The notes: a model not told the origin generated them from the letters alone. A stretch of DNA of 64,000 nt from Arthrobacter antibioticus (GCF_030063205.1 NZ_JASISQ010000001.1:62001-126000), one strand, 5' to 3'; shown: positions 1 to 8,776, numbered from the stretch's first letter. Program-made: numbers and translations.

Positions 1-1098
1 TGGGCCCAGGAAGTGCGGCGCCTTCAACGAATAGTGCGCAAGACTCGTGAGAGCGCTAATGACAGCGCCAATCTCAAGCATTCGGTGCGGATTGGCGTGG
101 ATGCAGCAGACGCTGTGGGCTACGTTGTTGGGCTGGCCTTCCCGGACAGGGTTGCACGGCTGGTTGTTGGTGCTGCTGGAAACCAGTACCTATTCTCCTC
201 AGGTACCCGTGCGGGTCTACCCGCCGGCAGCTCACTGGCAGGGCGCGAGTGGGTGGCGGTGGCAGAAGTTTCCCGGACGGAAGGCCGGGACGCTGCAGGA
301 ACGGGAGCGGTTATCCGTTCCGCCGGTCCTTTGAGTGAGAAAAATGCTGTGGAAGTCGCCTCTCGTATGCATACCGATGAGGTCATTGTGGAGTTCATCA
401 ACGGTAAGCTCGCGGGGCGTCGGGAACGGCGGCTGGGTGCTGTGCTGCTCTCCTCCACACCAATCAAAGCGACTGTTGCCCAGGGACGGAACGCGGTTGC
501 GGCCGCCATATCTAAGCAGGGCTTATGTGTGCTTTCGTGGAGCCGTGCTGCCAGTTCTTTGCGAAGTAGGCTTGCCCTACTTCGCCGTGAGCTGGGGGAG
601 CCGTGGCCTGATGTTGGTGATGAAGCACTGCTGGCGCGGCTGCCGGAATGGTTGGGGCCCGAACTTGAATCCGTTGCGGCAGGTAGGTCTTTGTCTTCGC
701 TGTCTCTGATAGAGCCTTTGCGACGCCTGCTACCGTGGCCCGAAGCGGCCAAGCTTGGCGAGTTGGTTCCGGAATCCTTGGTTGTGCCCAGTGGTTCACG
801 GATTATGATTGACTACCCGCCCGTGTCCGACGGCGGCCCTCCCGTTGTTGCTGTGAAGCTGCAGGAGTGCTTTGGCCTGGTAAGTACCCCTCATCTGGTG
901 GCCGGCCGCGTGCCAGTACTTTTTCATTTGCTTTCACCGGCAAGGCGGCCATTAGCTGTCACCGGCGACCTTGCCTCCTTTTGGAGTGGACCTTATGCTC
1001 ACGTGCGCGCTGAGATGCGTGGGCGCTATCCCAAACACCCATGGCCGGAAGACCCGTGGAGCGCGCCCGCGACTTCAAAACTGAAGAGCCGGATGTGA
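1..1098 (+). CDS. hrpB: ATP-dependent helicase HrpB, C-terminal part (5' end outside window)
   Basis: The reading frame is open from the first base (W-A-Q-E before the first GTG at 13), so this is the 3' part of a longer gene. The C-terminal block with VAVKLQECFG, HLLSPARRPLAVTGDL, FWSGPYAHVRAEMRGRYPKH and PWPEDPW is characteristic of the HrpB C-terminal domain. HrpB is a DEAH-family RNA/DNA helicase of poorly defined role in bacteria. The helicase motifs themselves lie upstream of the window and cannot be checked. The gene ends convergently with the SDR gene; only 41 bp separate them, and that gap contains a 13-bp tandem repeat. Confidence 0.88.
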   Translation, partial: WAQEVRRLQRIVRKTRESANDSANLKHSVRIGVDAADAVGYVVGLAFPDRVARLVVGAAGNQYLFSSGTRAGLPAGSSLAGREWVAVAEVSRTEGRDAAGTGAVIRSAGPLSEKNAVEVASRMHTDEVIVEFINGKLAGRRERRLGAVLLSSTPIKATVAQGRNAVAAAISKQGLCVLSWSRAASSLRSRLALLRRELGEPWPDVGDEALLARLPEWLGPELESVAAGRSLSSLSLIEPLRRLLPWPEAAKLGELVPESLVVPSGSRIMIDYPPVSDGGPPVVAVKLQECFGLVSTPHLVAGRVPVLFHLLSPARRPLAVTGDLASFWSGPYAHVRAEMRGRYPKHPWPEDPWSAPATSKLKSRM

Positions 1099-1120
1099 GA
1101 GAACCTTAGTGCGGAACAGC

Positions 1121-1146
1121 TTGTGCTTACTGCTTGTGCTTACTGC
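1121..1146. repeat. 13-bp perfect tandem duplication at the SDR stop codon
   Basis: Two exact copies of TTGTGCTTACTGC lie head to tail at 1121-1133 and 1134-1146. The second copy contains the stop codon of the minus-strand SDR gene (TAA read from 1142 to 1140). Confidence 0.85.
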
Positions 1147-1988
1147 GAAGGGTGGCTTGTCCCGACCCGCGTTGCCTCACGCCACTGATTATTTGTCAGA
1201 TGTGAACTTGCCTGGGCACCTACTTCTGCCATTCCGCCGTCGACCTCCCAACTGGCGCCTGTGACGTAACTGGCCGCAGGCGAGGCTAAGAAGGCGATGA
1301 CACTGGCAACTTCCTTAGCGGTTCCTGCATGTCCCAAGGGAATCCCGGGACGTGCAATCTCATGCGGATGCCTCGTTTCGGTTGCATCCAAATGGGTGGC
1401 AATTTCGCCCGGAGCCACGGCGTTGACAGTAATTCCATGCTCAGAGAGTTCAACGGCCAGCGTTTTGGTGAGTCCGTCAAGGCCAAACTTAGATGCGCAA
1501 TACGCACCAAAGCCAAAGCGTGGCTGATGTGCGTGGATGCTGGTGACAACCACTATTCGGCCCCCTGACTCACCGGCCACCAAAAGTTTCGCTGCGGCTT
1601 TCAGGCACAGGAACGCCCCGTTAAGATTGGTGTCGAGAATACGCTGCCAATCGGCATAGGTGGTATCAATCACCGAACTAAGCAAACCAACGCCCACGTT
1701 ATTGACAAACACACCCAGTGATCCCAGTTGCTTCGCAAGCGTATTCACGGCTGGCGCGCAGCTGTGCAGGTCGGTAGTGTCCAGCCACAACGATGAGGCC
1801 CGTTGACCCAAATTCTGGATTATGGCGGTTGTATCATCCGCCCCAGCCTCATCGTCGTGCCAGGTAAAGCCAACATCGTAACCGTTCTGGGCCAAAGCAA
1901 TAGCAGTGGCCTTTCCGATCCCAGTATCAGCTCCTGTCACGATCGCGGTTGATGGATACTTTCTTGTAGCTCTTGTCCTGACAACCAT
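1140..1988 (-). CDS. Short-chain dehydrogenase/reductase (SDR) family oxidoreductase
   Basis: This is a 282-aa classical SDR, an NAD(P)-dependent oxidoreductase with a Rossmann fold. The TGxxxGIG cofactor motif is at residues 18-25, NNVG at 96-99, and the catalytic triad is S150, Y163 (YCASK) and K167; the C-terminal YVTGASWEVDGG block is typical. The substrate cannot be read from the sequence. It starts 5 bp after the dps stop on the same strand, so the two probably form an operon and the enzyme may belong to the stationary-phase or oxidative stress response. The ribosome-binding site is weak, which fits translation coupled to dps. Confidence 0.88.
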   Translation of the reverse strand: MVVRTRATRKYPSTAIVTGADTGIGKATAIALAQNGYDVGFTWHDDEAGADDTTAIIQNLGQRASSLWLDTTDLHSCAPAVNTLAKQLGSLGVFVNNVGVGLLSSVIDTTYADWQRILDTNLNGAFLCLKAAAKLLVAGESGGRIVVVTSIHAHQPRFGFGAYCASKFGLDGLTKTLAVELSEHGITVNAVAPGEIATHLDATETRHPHEIARPGIPLGHAGTAKEVASVIAFLASPAASYVTGASWEVDGGMAEVGAQASSHLTNNQWREATRVGTSHPSQ

Positions 1989-1993
1989 TTTCG

Positions 1994-2554
1994 TTACTTG
2001 GCTTTTTTAGCTGCTGAACGCTCTGTCTTTGAACCGGCATTGGCGAGGTCTCCGCCGTCGTGCTCCAGATGAGCGCGCATGAACCACTGGAACAATTCGA
2101 GCTGCGCGCATTGAGCAATGATCATGTCTTCGGTGATGGGATCCAACTGGCCCACCTGCTCAAGGGTCTTGCGGTGGCTGGAGAGGAAACCAACATAAAC
2201 AATGTCCAGGGCCGCAAGATGCGCCGAAGTGTGGGCGCGGCCAATGGAATAATCATTCCAAGAGCGTTTCGCTACCAGATCGCCGGGCAAACCATTGGGT
2301 GAAACACCGAGGGTGGCCATCCGCTCCGCAGTCTCATCCACCATGGCTCGAACCAGATCAATCTGTGGATCAAGCATTTCATGCACACCAATGAAATCTC
2401 GGCCCACAACATTCCAGTGAGCGTGTTTCAATGTGAGCTGCAAATCGTTTAAGGCGTGGAGTCTTGATTGCAAAAGATGGGCCACTTTGTGCCCGTCCTT
2501 CATTGACAATCCAGGCACTGTGTATCCTGGCTGTGCTGGTATTTTGACTGCCAT
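1994..2554 (-). CDS. dps: Dps-family DNA-protection ferritin
   Basis: This 186-aa protein has the complete Dps ferroxidase signature with the expected spacing: H46 (in HAHWNVVG), H58, D73 and E77. Dps proteins form dodecamers that oxidise Fe(II) with hydrogen peroxide, store the iron and shield DNA. A short lysine/alanine-rich C-terminal tail (ERSAAKKAK) may bind DNA, as such tails do in other Dps proteins. An AAGGGG ribosome-binding site precedes the ATG. It is the first gene of a probable two-gene operon with the SDR gene. Confidence 0.93.
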   Translation of the reverse strand: MAVKIPAQPGYTVPGLSMKDGHKVAHLLQSRLHALNDLQLTLKHAHWNVVGRDFIGVHEMLDPQIDLVRAMVDETAERMATLGVSPNGLPGDLVAKRSWNDYSIGRAHTSAHLAALDIVYVGFLSSHRKTLEQVGQLDPITEDMIIAQCAQLELFQWFMRAHLEHDGGDLANAGSKTERSAAKKAK

Positions 2555-2698
2555 GGGAACCCCTTCGAGTCAGCTGCGATTGCAGGTTATCGGTGTGGAC
2601 GCTGTGCACAGTGCATCAGATCCACGTGTGCTCTCACGCTAGCCATATTGAGACAGAAGTTCTAGAGCGTACACGGGAATGGGGAGATATTTCTTCGC

Positions 2699-3319
2699 CT
2701 ACTCGAAACGGGTGGGATCGCCCATCCCGCGACGGACAACCTCAGCGTAACCGCTGGAAAAATCCACAACAGTTGTGGGCTCGGCACCAACATCGCCGGA
2801 GTCTATGACGGCATCAACCACGTGATCCAGTACTTCTTTGATCTCCCATCCTTGAGTGAGTGGTTCCTCCTCGTTGGGGAGCAGTAGCGTACTGGAGAGC
2901 ATTGGCTCACCCAGTTCCTCAAGGATTGCCTGAATGAGGCGGCTGTCTGGAATACGCACTCCAACGGTCTTCTTCTTAGGATGCGAGAGTCGCTTGGGAA
3001 CCTCTTTGGTGGCAGGAAGAATAAAGGTATAAGGACCCGGAGTGACTGCCTTGATACTGCGGAAGATGTCATTATCTACCATGACAAGCTGTCCCAGCTG
3101 TGCAAAGTCCTTGCACACAAGTGTGAAATGGTGCTTGCTATCCAGCGCCCTGATGGCACGGATACGGTCCAGCGCTTCCCGATTGCCAAGCTGAGCCCCA
3201 AGTGCGTAGCAAGAATCGGTGGGGTACGCTATCAAGCCACCGGAGCGGAGGATGTCCACGACTTGGCCAACTGTGCGTGCCTGTGGGTCGTCCGGATGAA
3301 TGTCGAAGAATTTAGCCAT
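2699..3319 (-). CDS. YciO/Sua5/YrdC family protein (L-threonylcarbamoyladenylate synthase-like)
   Basis: This is a 206-aa YrdC-like domain protein with the characteristic GGLIAYPTDSCYALG stretch near residues 27-41, the KHHFTLVCKD segment, and the VGVRIPDS motif. YrdC/Sua5 proteins make threonylcarbamoyl-AMP for the t6A modification of tRNA. The length and the ALDSKHHFTLVCKD segment look more like the YciO branch, whose in vivo role is less certain, so a second, canonical Sua5 may exist elsewhere. The gene is monocistronic and divergent from the penicillin-binding protein. Confidence 0.82.
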   Translation of the reverse strand: MAKFFDIHPDDPQARTVGQVVDILRSGGLIAYPTDSCYALGAQLGNREALDRIRAIRALDSKHHFTLVCKDFAQLGQLVMVDNDIFRSIKAVTPGPYTFILPATKEVPKRLSHPKKKTVGVRIPDSRLIQAILEELGEPMLSSTLLLPNEEEPLTQGWEIKEVLDHVVDAVIDSGDVGAEPTTVVDFSSGYAEVVRRGMGDPTRFE

Positions 3320-3530
3320 GACCTGAGCATACGACTACTGCGCACGCTATCCCTAGATTTGCGCGGGATGTGTGCAGGAGAAACATCTTTTGTTTCCTTT
3401 CAGTTACCCCATTTTCAGTAAATTCCCATTTTTTAGGAGGAGTATTGAAAATACTTGTGTCGCAAACGTGAAAGCTGCAGCAGGTCACACAGGAACAGCA
3501 CCACACGCTAGAAACAGGAAAGTCGGCACA

Positions 3531-5939
3531 ATGGCCAATGAATCAGTGAAACAATCAGGATCAAAGAACTCCGGCCCTTGGGCTGGTTTACTTGGTGCGG
3601 ATGGCACGTGGGCCAATCTTGGCCGGTTTTTTCTTGTTTGCGGTGTAGTTGGTGTCCTAGTTGCAGCATTGTTTGTTCCTGCAGGGGCACTAGCCACAGC
3701 TGCCGTTGGCGGAGCCGATGACTTCATTTCTGTTGTTCCAGAGTCCTTAAACTTCGAAGCACCTTCCCAAGCCACCACTGTTTTGGCAGCCGACGGGTCA
3801 ACAATTGCCACCCTGTACGCCCAAGACCGGAAAATTGTTGACCTCACCGACATGTCCCCGTTCATCAAGAACGGCGTCATCTCCATAGAGGATGCCAGAT
3901 TCTACGAACACGGGGGAGTGGATCCCACGGGAATTGCCCGAGCCCTGCTGGCGACCATCAACGGCGGCCGCCAGGGCGCGTCCACCATCACCCAGCAGTA
4001 TGTCAACAACATGCTGATCGAGCAGTTGGTATCCAACGGAAAAACCGACGAGGCCAAACTGGGTGCGGAAAAGACGGTGGTAGATAAGGTCAAGGAAATC
4101 CAGCTGGCTATCGGGCTGGAAAAGAAAATGTCCAAGGATGACATCCTGGCCGGCTACCTGAATATTATCTACTTTGGCAATGGAGCCTACGGTATAGAAG
4201 CCGCGTCAAAACTTTACTTCAATACCAGCGCAAAAGATCTCACTCTGGCGCAGGCGGCCGTGTTGGCCGGCGTTGTTAATAGGCCCAGTTACTACGACCC
4301 CATCACTGAGCCGCAGCATGCTACGCAACGTCGGGATGATGTGTTGGCAAAGATGCTGGCACATAAGAAAATCAGCAAAGAGGAATACGACGTTGCGCTA
4401 AAGACCCCCCTTGAACTGCAAGTGACCAAATCAGCGCAGGGTTGTGCCGCGGCTGCTTCCGCCCCATACTTCTGCGACTACGTTCAGCAGTTGATCCTCA
4501 ATAGCAAAGCGTTCGGGGCAACGCCCGAAGAGCGGACCAAAGTCCTGTATCAAGGCGGGCTGACGATTAAAACAACCCTTGATCCGGCTCTTCAAAAAGT
4601 CGCTCAAGAACAAGCCAGTGCCACGATGAGCGCCACAGACCCACTCCAACGAGGCGCCGCCATCGTTAGTGTCCAGCCAGGAACCGGCAAGGTACTCGCC
4701 ATGGCCCAGAACACCGTTTTTGACCCGGCTGCCGCGCCGGGCAATTATATGGGCAACTTTGCTTTACCAGTCAACGATGAGAACGGACAGCCGCTGCACG
4801 GTGCTGGCGGATTCCAAATTGGGTCAACATTCAAGCCCTTCGTTTTCGCGGAGTGGCTCAACAGCGGACACTCGATGATGACAACGATCAATGGTGCGGT
4901 CCGGAAATATCCAACCGGTTACCCATGGAAGAACAGCTGTGGACCCATCGCGGGCGAGTACGATCCAGCCGCTCCGGGCTCGTTCCTCTTGCCCAACGAC
5001 GATCCAGACCACTACTACCCGATGAGCGCTTATCAAGGCCTCTACAGCTCTATCAATACCATCACTTTCCAGACGGCCACCACCCTGGATTTTTGTAATA
5101 TACAGAAGATTGCAACGGCTGCCGGAGTCAAGGACGGGCGCACAAATAAGCCCTATGATGTTTCCCAAATTTCCAGTTTGATCGGCACACAGAATGTGGC
5201 TCCCCTGGATATGGCGACGGCTTTTGCCACCTTTGCCAGTGGGGGTATTCGTTGCACACCCATAGCGTTGACATCAATCACTGACGCGGCAGGTTCACCA
5301 CTTCCGGTGCCGGCACCCGACTGCCAGCGCGCCATCACCCCCGAGGTAGCAGCCGGAGTGAGCTATGCACTGCAGAGCGTGCTGGTTCGTGGATCGGGCT
5401 ACAACATCCCACTGAATGATAAATCGATGGCTTTCGCTAAAACCGGCACAACTGATGGAAATATTGACACATGGACCATCGGAGCAACCTCAGGCATCGC
5501 TACTGCGTCATGGTTTGGCAGCTACCAAGGCAACGGACCAGAATGGGTAAATCAAGACATAGTCATTAACGGCAGGTACTTCACCGGTGTTGATGGCGCA
5601 GACCTCGCTGGTGGCCAATGGGCCGCCATCATGAACGCAGCGGCCGGAAACCCGTCCTACGCTCCCGTGCCTTTTGCCCAGCCCCCAGCCGACATGTTGG
5701 CACCAACAGCACCCCTGATTGCAGGGGTAACTGATCCGAAGCCGGGCGACAGACCTGCCTTCGCCCAACTCCCAGCACAACCCCCCGCAACAGAAGAGCC
5801 AGCAAAGCCGCAGGAGCAACCTACCCAAGCGCCAGCCCCTGCGCCAAAACCGGCGCCACAGCCGCCGGCGCCGGTAGAACCCGCTCCGGCACCGACGCCG
5901 TCTCAGCAGATTCCAACGGCACCACCTGCAGCTCCCTAG
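3531..5939 (+). CDS. Bifunctional (class A) penicillin-binding protein
   Basis: I place the start at the ATG at 3531, preceded by GAAACAGGAAAG, rather than at an upstream in-frame codon; this gives 802 aa. A short cytoplasmic segment and one membrane helix (about 32-57) are followed by a GT51 glycosyltransferase domain with catalytic E120 in EDARFYEHGGVD and the GASTITQQ motif. The transpeptidase domain has the active-site serine S432 in GSTFK, S507-I-N509, and K637-T-G-T. From about residue 735 the tail is a disordered Pro/Ala/Gln-rich region. Class A PBPs polymerise and cross-link peptidoglycan outside the membrane. The gene stands alone. Confidence 0.93.
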   Translation: MANESVKQSGSKNSGPWAGLLGADGTWANLGRFFLVCGVVGVLVAALFVPAGALATAAVGGADDFISVVPESLNFEAPSQATTVLAADGSTIATLYAQDRKIVDLTDMSPFIKNGVISIEDARFYEHGGVDPTGIARALLATINGGRQGASTITQQYVNNMLIEQLVSNGKTDEAKLGAEKTVVDKVKEIQLAIGLEKKMSKDDILAGYLNIIYFGNGAYGIEAASKLYFNTSAKDLTLAQAAVLAGVVNRPSYYDPITEPQHATQRRDDVLAKMLAHKKISKEEYDVALKTPLELQVTKSAQGCAAAASAPYFCDYVQQLILNSKAFGATPEERTKVLYQGGLTIKTTLDPALQKVAQEQASATMSATDPLQRGAAIVSVQPGTGKVLAMAQNTVFDPAAAPGNYMGNFALPVNDENGQPLHGAGGFQIGSTFKPFVFAEWLNSGHSMMTTINGAVRKYPTGYPWKNSCGPIAGEYDPAAPGSFLLPNDDPDHYYPMSAYQGLYSSINTITFQTATTLDFCNIQKIATAAGVKDGRTNKPYDVSQISSLIGTQNVAPLDMATAFATFASGGIRCTPIALTSITDAAGSPLPVPAPDCQRAITPEVAAGVSYALQSVLVRGSGYNIPLNDKSMAFAKTGTTDGNIDTWTIGATSGIATASWFGSYQGNGPEWVNQDIVINGRYFTGVDGADLAGGQWAAIMNAAAGNPSYAPVPFAQPPADMLAPTAPLIAGVTDPKPGDRPAFAQLPAQPPATEEPAKPQEQPTQAPAPAPKPAPQPPAPVEPAPAPTPSQQIPTAPPAAP

Positions 5940-6045
5940 ACCTGCCGCAGTTTCATAGCCTCAAGGAGCACCTATTCCTCCTTTGCGCCGCTTTGGGCGA
6001 GAATGGAGACCTACGGGAACCGCCCGCTGTACGAAGGAGCATAAC

Positions 6046-6474
6046 GTGGTCAAGGCTGCATCAGAGATCCGAATTGTTGTTGGCGTCGATGGTTCAACTG
6101 CATCTGTCAGCGCGCTCAAGGAAGGCGCCAGATTGGCTGACGAGTTGGGCGGGGTTGTAGAAGCTGTGGCGGTGTGGGAAATGCCCACAAAGCATTCAAG
6201 TTACGCCGCACTTGGTATTGGTAGCTTCGAGGAAGGCGCCCAAAAGGTTCTCAGCGACGCGCTTTTTCAAGCGTTTGGTGAACAGGTCCCGACAACGATT
6301 TCTGCACACTTAATCAAGGGACAAGCTGCAGGTGCTCTGACAACATTCTCAGAGGGTGCTCGCATGCTGGTAATTGGTAGGCGCGGCCAAGGCGGACTGA
6401 TGAGCCTGCTCCTTGGCTCGGTCAGTGGCGCGTTAGTCAACCAAGCAACTGTTCCGGTACTGGTGGTTCCGTAG
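6046..6474 (+). CDS. Universal stress protein (UspA family)
   Basis: This 142-aa single-domain USP starts at the GTG at 6046, nine bases after a GAAGGAG ribosome-binding site; longer in-frame starts lack one. The N-terminal IVVGVDGS strand-loop and the C-terminal VIGRRGQGG-x-LLGSVSGALV-x-VPVLVVP segment carry the ATP-binding GxxG(9)GS pattern. Such proteins bind ATP and modulate the response to starvation or stress, but the specific partner is unknown. It converges on the next gene. Confidence 0.9.
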   Translation: MVKAASEIRIVVGVDGSTASVSALKEGARLADELGGVVEAVAVWEMPTKHSSYAALGIGSFEEGAQKVLSDALFQAFGEQVPTTISAHLIKGQAAGALTTFSEGARMLVIGRRGQGGLMSLLLGSVSGALVNQATVPVLVVP

Positions 6475-6509
6475 GACCACCCGTGGCATCCCGTGCTAGA
6501 TGGTTCTCG

Positions 6510-6538
6510 ACTAGTTGCTACCTAACTAGTTGGTACCT
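6510..6538. repeat. Near-perfect 14-bp direct duplication between convergent genes
   Basis: ACTAGTTGCTACCT (6510-6523) and ACTAGTTGGTACCT (6525-6538) differ at one base and have a period of 15 bp. They lie in the short gap between the USP gene and the convergent membrane protein gene. Confidence 0.7.
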
Positions 6539-6541
6539 GAA

Positions 6542-7228
6542 CTAAGCCGGTTTTTCGAGGCAGCTAGCGTGGCTTCGCCGCGCTGCGTCCTCTGCCGTTT
6601 GCAAAGCCCACGCCAGATCGGTAACTGCCCGCTGGTAGGGGCCAACGCCGTCGTCCTTGTCTATCTGCCCCAAAGCCGTCTGGGACCGGTCCGTCTGGGA
6701 TGACTGGGGCTCATCGGAGCGTATTTCGCGTCGGTTCAAACGAACCGGGCCAAAACCACACGCGAGCAAATCACTGGGTCTGAGGCGAGCAGCTGCGGCT
6801 ACGGCGCGGATCAATGCGGAGGTTTCCGGAACTCGGACATCGCTCATGCTGGGAAATTCGATGGCGGCGCCTGGATCGAGCTCGTACCGGCTCCATTGAG
6901 CGATCAAAACATCGTGCTGGGCAGTGATCGCAAGCAGAGCCACACTGAGCTGGGTGCGCCGCTTCTCTTGGTTGGCAGTGGCCTGCTGACGCTGCAGAAT
7001 TTTGTGAGTAGTAATAGCCGCTGCCATGGCGAAGACCAGCAACAGAATGGATGTGAGATTGCTTGTTAGGGCCGGAATGATAATCATCGGCAGTAACACG
7101 CAGAGCCCGGTGAACGCATACCAAAAGGTGGAATCGGGATCGTTCTCCGGTTGCGTGCGCGTATGGATCAGCCACACAGTGCCCGCAGCCGTCACGGTGA
7201 CTAGCAAAAGAAGAACAATAACAACCAT
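6542..7228 (-). CDS. Hypothetical membrane protein with two or three N-terminal helices
   Basis: I do not recognise this 228-aa protein. An N-terminal hydrophobic helix (about 1-20) is followed by a short polar loop and a second hydrophobic block (about 38-72) that could hold one or two helices. The remaining 150 residues are soluble and mostly helical, with a Gln/Arg-rich segment (KILQRQQATANQEKRR) and an Asp/Ser/Gln-rich linker. An excellent AGGAGGT ribosome-binding site 9 nt before the ATG supports it as a real gene. Neighbours give no functional hint. Confidence 0.75.
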   Translation of the reverse strand: MVVIVLLLLVTVTAAGTVWLIHTRTQPENDPDSTFWYAFTGLCVLLPMIIIPALTSNLTSILLLVFAMAAAITTHKILQRQQATANQEKRRTQLSVALLAITAQHDVLIAQWSRYELDPGAAIEFPSMSDVRVPETSALIRAVAAAARLRPSDLLACGFGPVRLNRREIRSDEPQSSQTDRSQTALGQIDKDDGVGPYQRAVTDLAWALQTAEDAARRSHASCLEKPA

Positions 7229-7372
7229 TTCCAGTACCTCCTAGCACAAGGTCGGGCCGGTGATGGCCGCAGACAATGAGCGGGCCAACACTATTCGTGG
7301 CCATACTCCATTGCAGGCCTAAATTCGGGGAAGGTCAAGAGCAACCCGTCATCACACTAGCTTCGGGGGCAC

Positions 7373-7417
7373 ATTCACAGGAGCCGTATTCACTGGAGCC
7401 GTATTCACAGGAGCCGT
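7373..7417. repeat. 15-bp tandem repeat, three copies, abutting the ctaB-like stop codon
   Basis: ATTCACAGGAGCCGT occurs at 7373-7387 and 7403-7417, with a one-base variant (ATTCACTGGAGCCGT) at 7388-7402. The array ends on the first base of the stop codon of the minus-strand prenyltransferase gene, so it forms the start of that gene's 3' untranslated region. Confidence 0.85.
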
Positions 7418-8445
7418 TAGAGCAGCCGTGGCCCGATGGCAAGCATGACGGAAATAGCGCACATCATTATCAGGGCGTAGCGAAACATTAGGTGGGCCCA
7501 TGCGTCGTCGTCAGGGGCAGTGAAACCGCGCAATGCGGCAACGAGCCAGCCAACTCCAAGAACCGCCATGACGGCCGTATACATCCATCCGGTATAGCCG
7601 AAAAGTTGGGGGAGGAGTGAAACTGCGACGAAGAGCACCGTGTAAAAAAGAATTTGAACTTTGGTGTGAGCATTACCCCGAACTACTGAGATCACAGGTA
7701 CGCCGGCTCGGGCGTACTCAGCCCTGCGGTAGATAGCGATCGAATAGAACGCAGGGAACTGCCAAAGGAAAAGCATGAGGAAGGCAACGGCCGCGCCCAT
7801 ATCAAATGAATTGCTGGCACCAACGTAGCCGCCAAGAATTGGCGCCGCACCGGAGATGCTCCCTACTACCGTGCCGTGGAGTGACATTCTTTTGGAGAAC
7901 ATACCGTAAAAGACCACGTAGATGAGGAAGCCAGCCAGTCCCACTCCTACGACGAGGGGGTTGGTCCAGAGGATAAGGATGGCCATACCGAGCATGCCAA
8001 GTACGGCAGCGTAAATGCTGGCGTTGCGCACGCCTACACCACCTGTCACGGATGCCCGTTTCTTGGTTCGATCCATAAGGGTGTCGATGTCTCGGTCAAG
8101 GATGTTGTTGAGCACGCATGCTGACGCAATGACCAGGGTGGTACCCAGGCAGACTGCCAGAAAGACTACCCAGTTGATACGGCCCTCACTGGCGAAAAGA
8201 AAACCTGCCGCCGCGGTTAGGACGTTGCCATAGAGGACTCTGGGTTTTGCAAGAGAGTAGTAACGAAGAGCTCTGGCGCGCCAAGAGGTACCAGTGGCTC
8301 TTGCTGCAAGTGCGCTGTCCTTGCCATCAGTTCCGGGACCAACAGCTTCTCCAATATCTCCAACTATGCTCTTTTTGCAAGCTGCTTCAGTGTTGGTGGA
8401 CGGAGTGCCTTGATGGGCGGGCCTTGATGAACTACGGGTGGTCAT
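7417..8445 (-). CDS. ctaB: Protoheme IX farnesyltransferase (heme O synthase), CyoE-like
   Basis: This 342-aa UbiA-superfamily prenyltransferase would convert heme b to heme O in the membrane for a heme-copper terminal oxidase. The first Asp-rich motif, NNILDRDIDTLMDRTKKR, spans residues 113-130. The second motif region, YRRAEYARAGVPVISVV, has Glu where the family usually has Asp. About eight membrane helices follow a polar 60-residue N-terminal extension. Start: ATG at 8445 with GGAG upstream, rather than TTG at 8457. The sequence resembles the proteobacterial CyoE type more than the usual actinobacterial CtaB, and no oxidase genes adjoin it. Confidence 0.85.
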   Translation of the reverse strand: MTTRSSSRPAHQGTPSTNTEAACKKSIVGDIGEAVGPGTDGKDSALAARATGTSWRARALRYYSLAKPRVLYGNVLTAAAGFLFASEGRINWVVFLAVCLGTTLVIASACVLNNILDRDIDTLMDRTKKRASVTGGVGVRNASIYAAVLGMLGMAILILWTNPLVVGVGLAGFLIYVVFYGMFSKRMSLHGTVVGSISGAAPILGGYVGASNSFDMGAAVAFLMLFLWQFPAFYSIAIYRRAEYARAGVPVISVVRGNAHTKVQILFYTVLFVAVSLLPQLFGYTGWMYTAVMAVLGVGWLVAALRGFTAPDDDAWAHLMFRYALIMMCAISVMLAIGPRLL

Positions 8446-8703
8446 GAGGAGCTCCAAAACGAAAAGTGACTATCTCAAGAGTATCCTCCGGCGGCATCTT
8501 CAGCGGACTAACGAGAGCAGGATCAAACGGTAGTGGGACAAGCTTTTAGTGGTCAACTGACTAGCTGGCAAAGGAACAATCTCGTGTGGGCGGATGCCAA
8601 CAATTGGTTGGTTCGTCCTCTCCTTCTTTTCCCTCTCGGGCATCCGTTTGGGATCCAGGTTCTGATGGTGGCGCCGAAGCAACTTTCTAGACCTGATTCA
8701 TAG

Positions 8704-8738
8704 AGAATATAGAATACATATTCTTCAGTTTGAAGAAT
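8704..8738. promoter_or_regulatory. Two overlapping, mutually exclusive AT-rich palindromes upstream of the HNH gene
   Basis: AGAATAT (8704-8710) pairs with ATATTCT (8718-8724). ATTCTTC (8720-8726) pairs with GAAGAAT (8732-8738). The two palindromes share bases 8720-8724, so as hairpins only one could form; as DNA they could be adjacent operator sites. They lie 27-61 bp upstream of the predicted -10 box. Confidence 0.45.
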
Positions 8739-8764
8739 CACTAGCAATACCCGTAACTTGGGAC

Positions 8765-8770
8765 TATAAT
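8765..8770 (+). promoter_or_regulatory. Consensus -10 box (TATAAT) for a leaderless HNH transcript
   Basis: A perfect TATAAT lies exactly 6 nt before the ATG at 8777, which puts the expected transcription start on the start codon. No ribosome-binding site is present. A weak -35 candidate (TAGCAA) lies 17 bp upstream. Confidence 0.6.
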
Positions 8771-8776
8771 TGTGGT

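Larger units (their letters stand above)
8446..8776. other. Divergent intergenic region between the ctaB-like and HNH genes
   Basis: This 331-bp gap has no credible gene. It contains an 8-bp inverted repeat (CGGATGCC at 8591-8598, GGCATCCG at 8639-8646) flanking a 40-nt loop. At its right end are two overlapping AT-rich palindromes and a consensus TATAAT hexamer, listed separately. The right end is visibly more AT-rich than the surroundings. Confidence 0.6.

Noticed and set aside
120-752. 210-codon minus-strand ORF opposite hrpB
   Set aside because: Ser/Arg/Pro-rich antisense shadow without a start signal; the plus strand matches HrpB.
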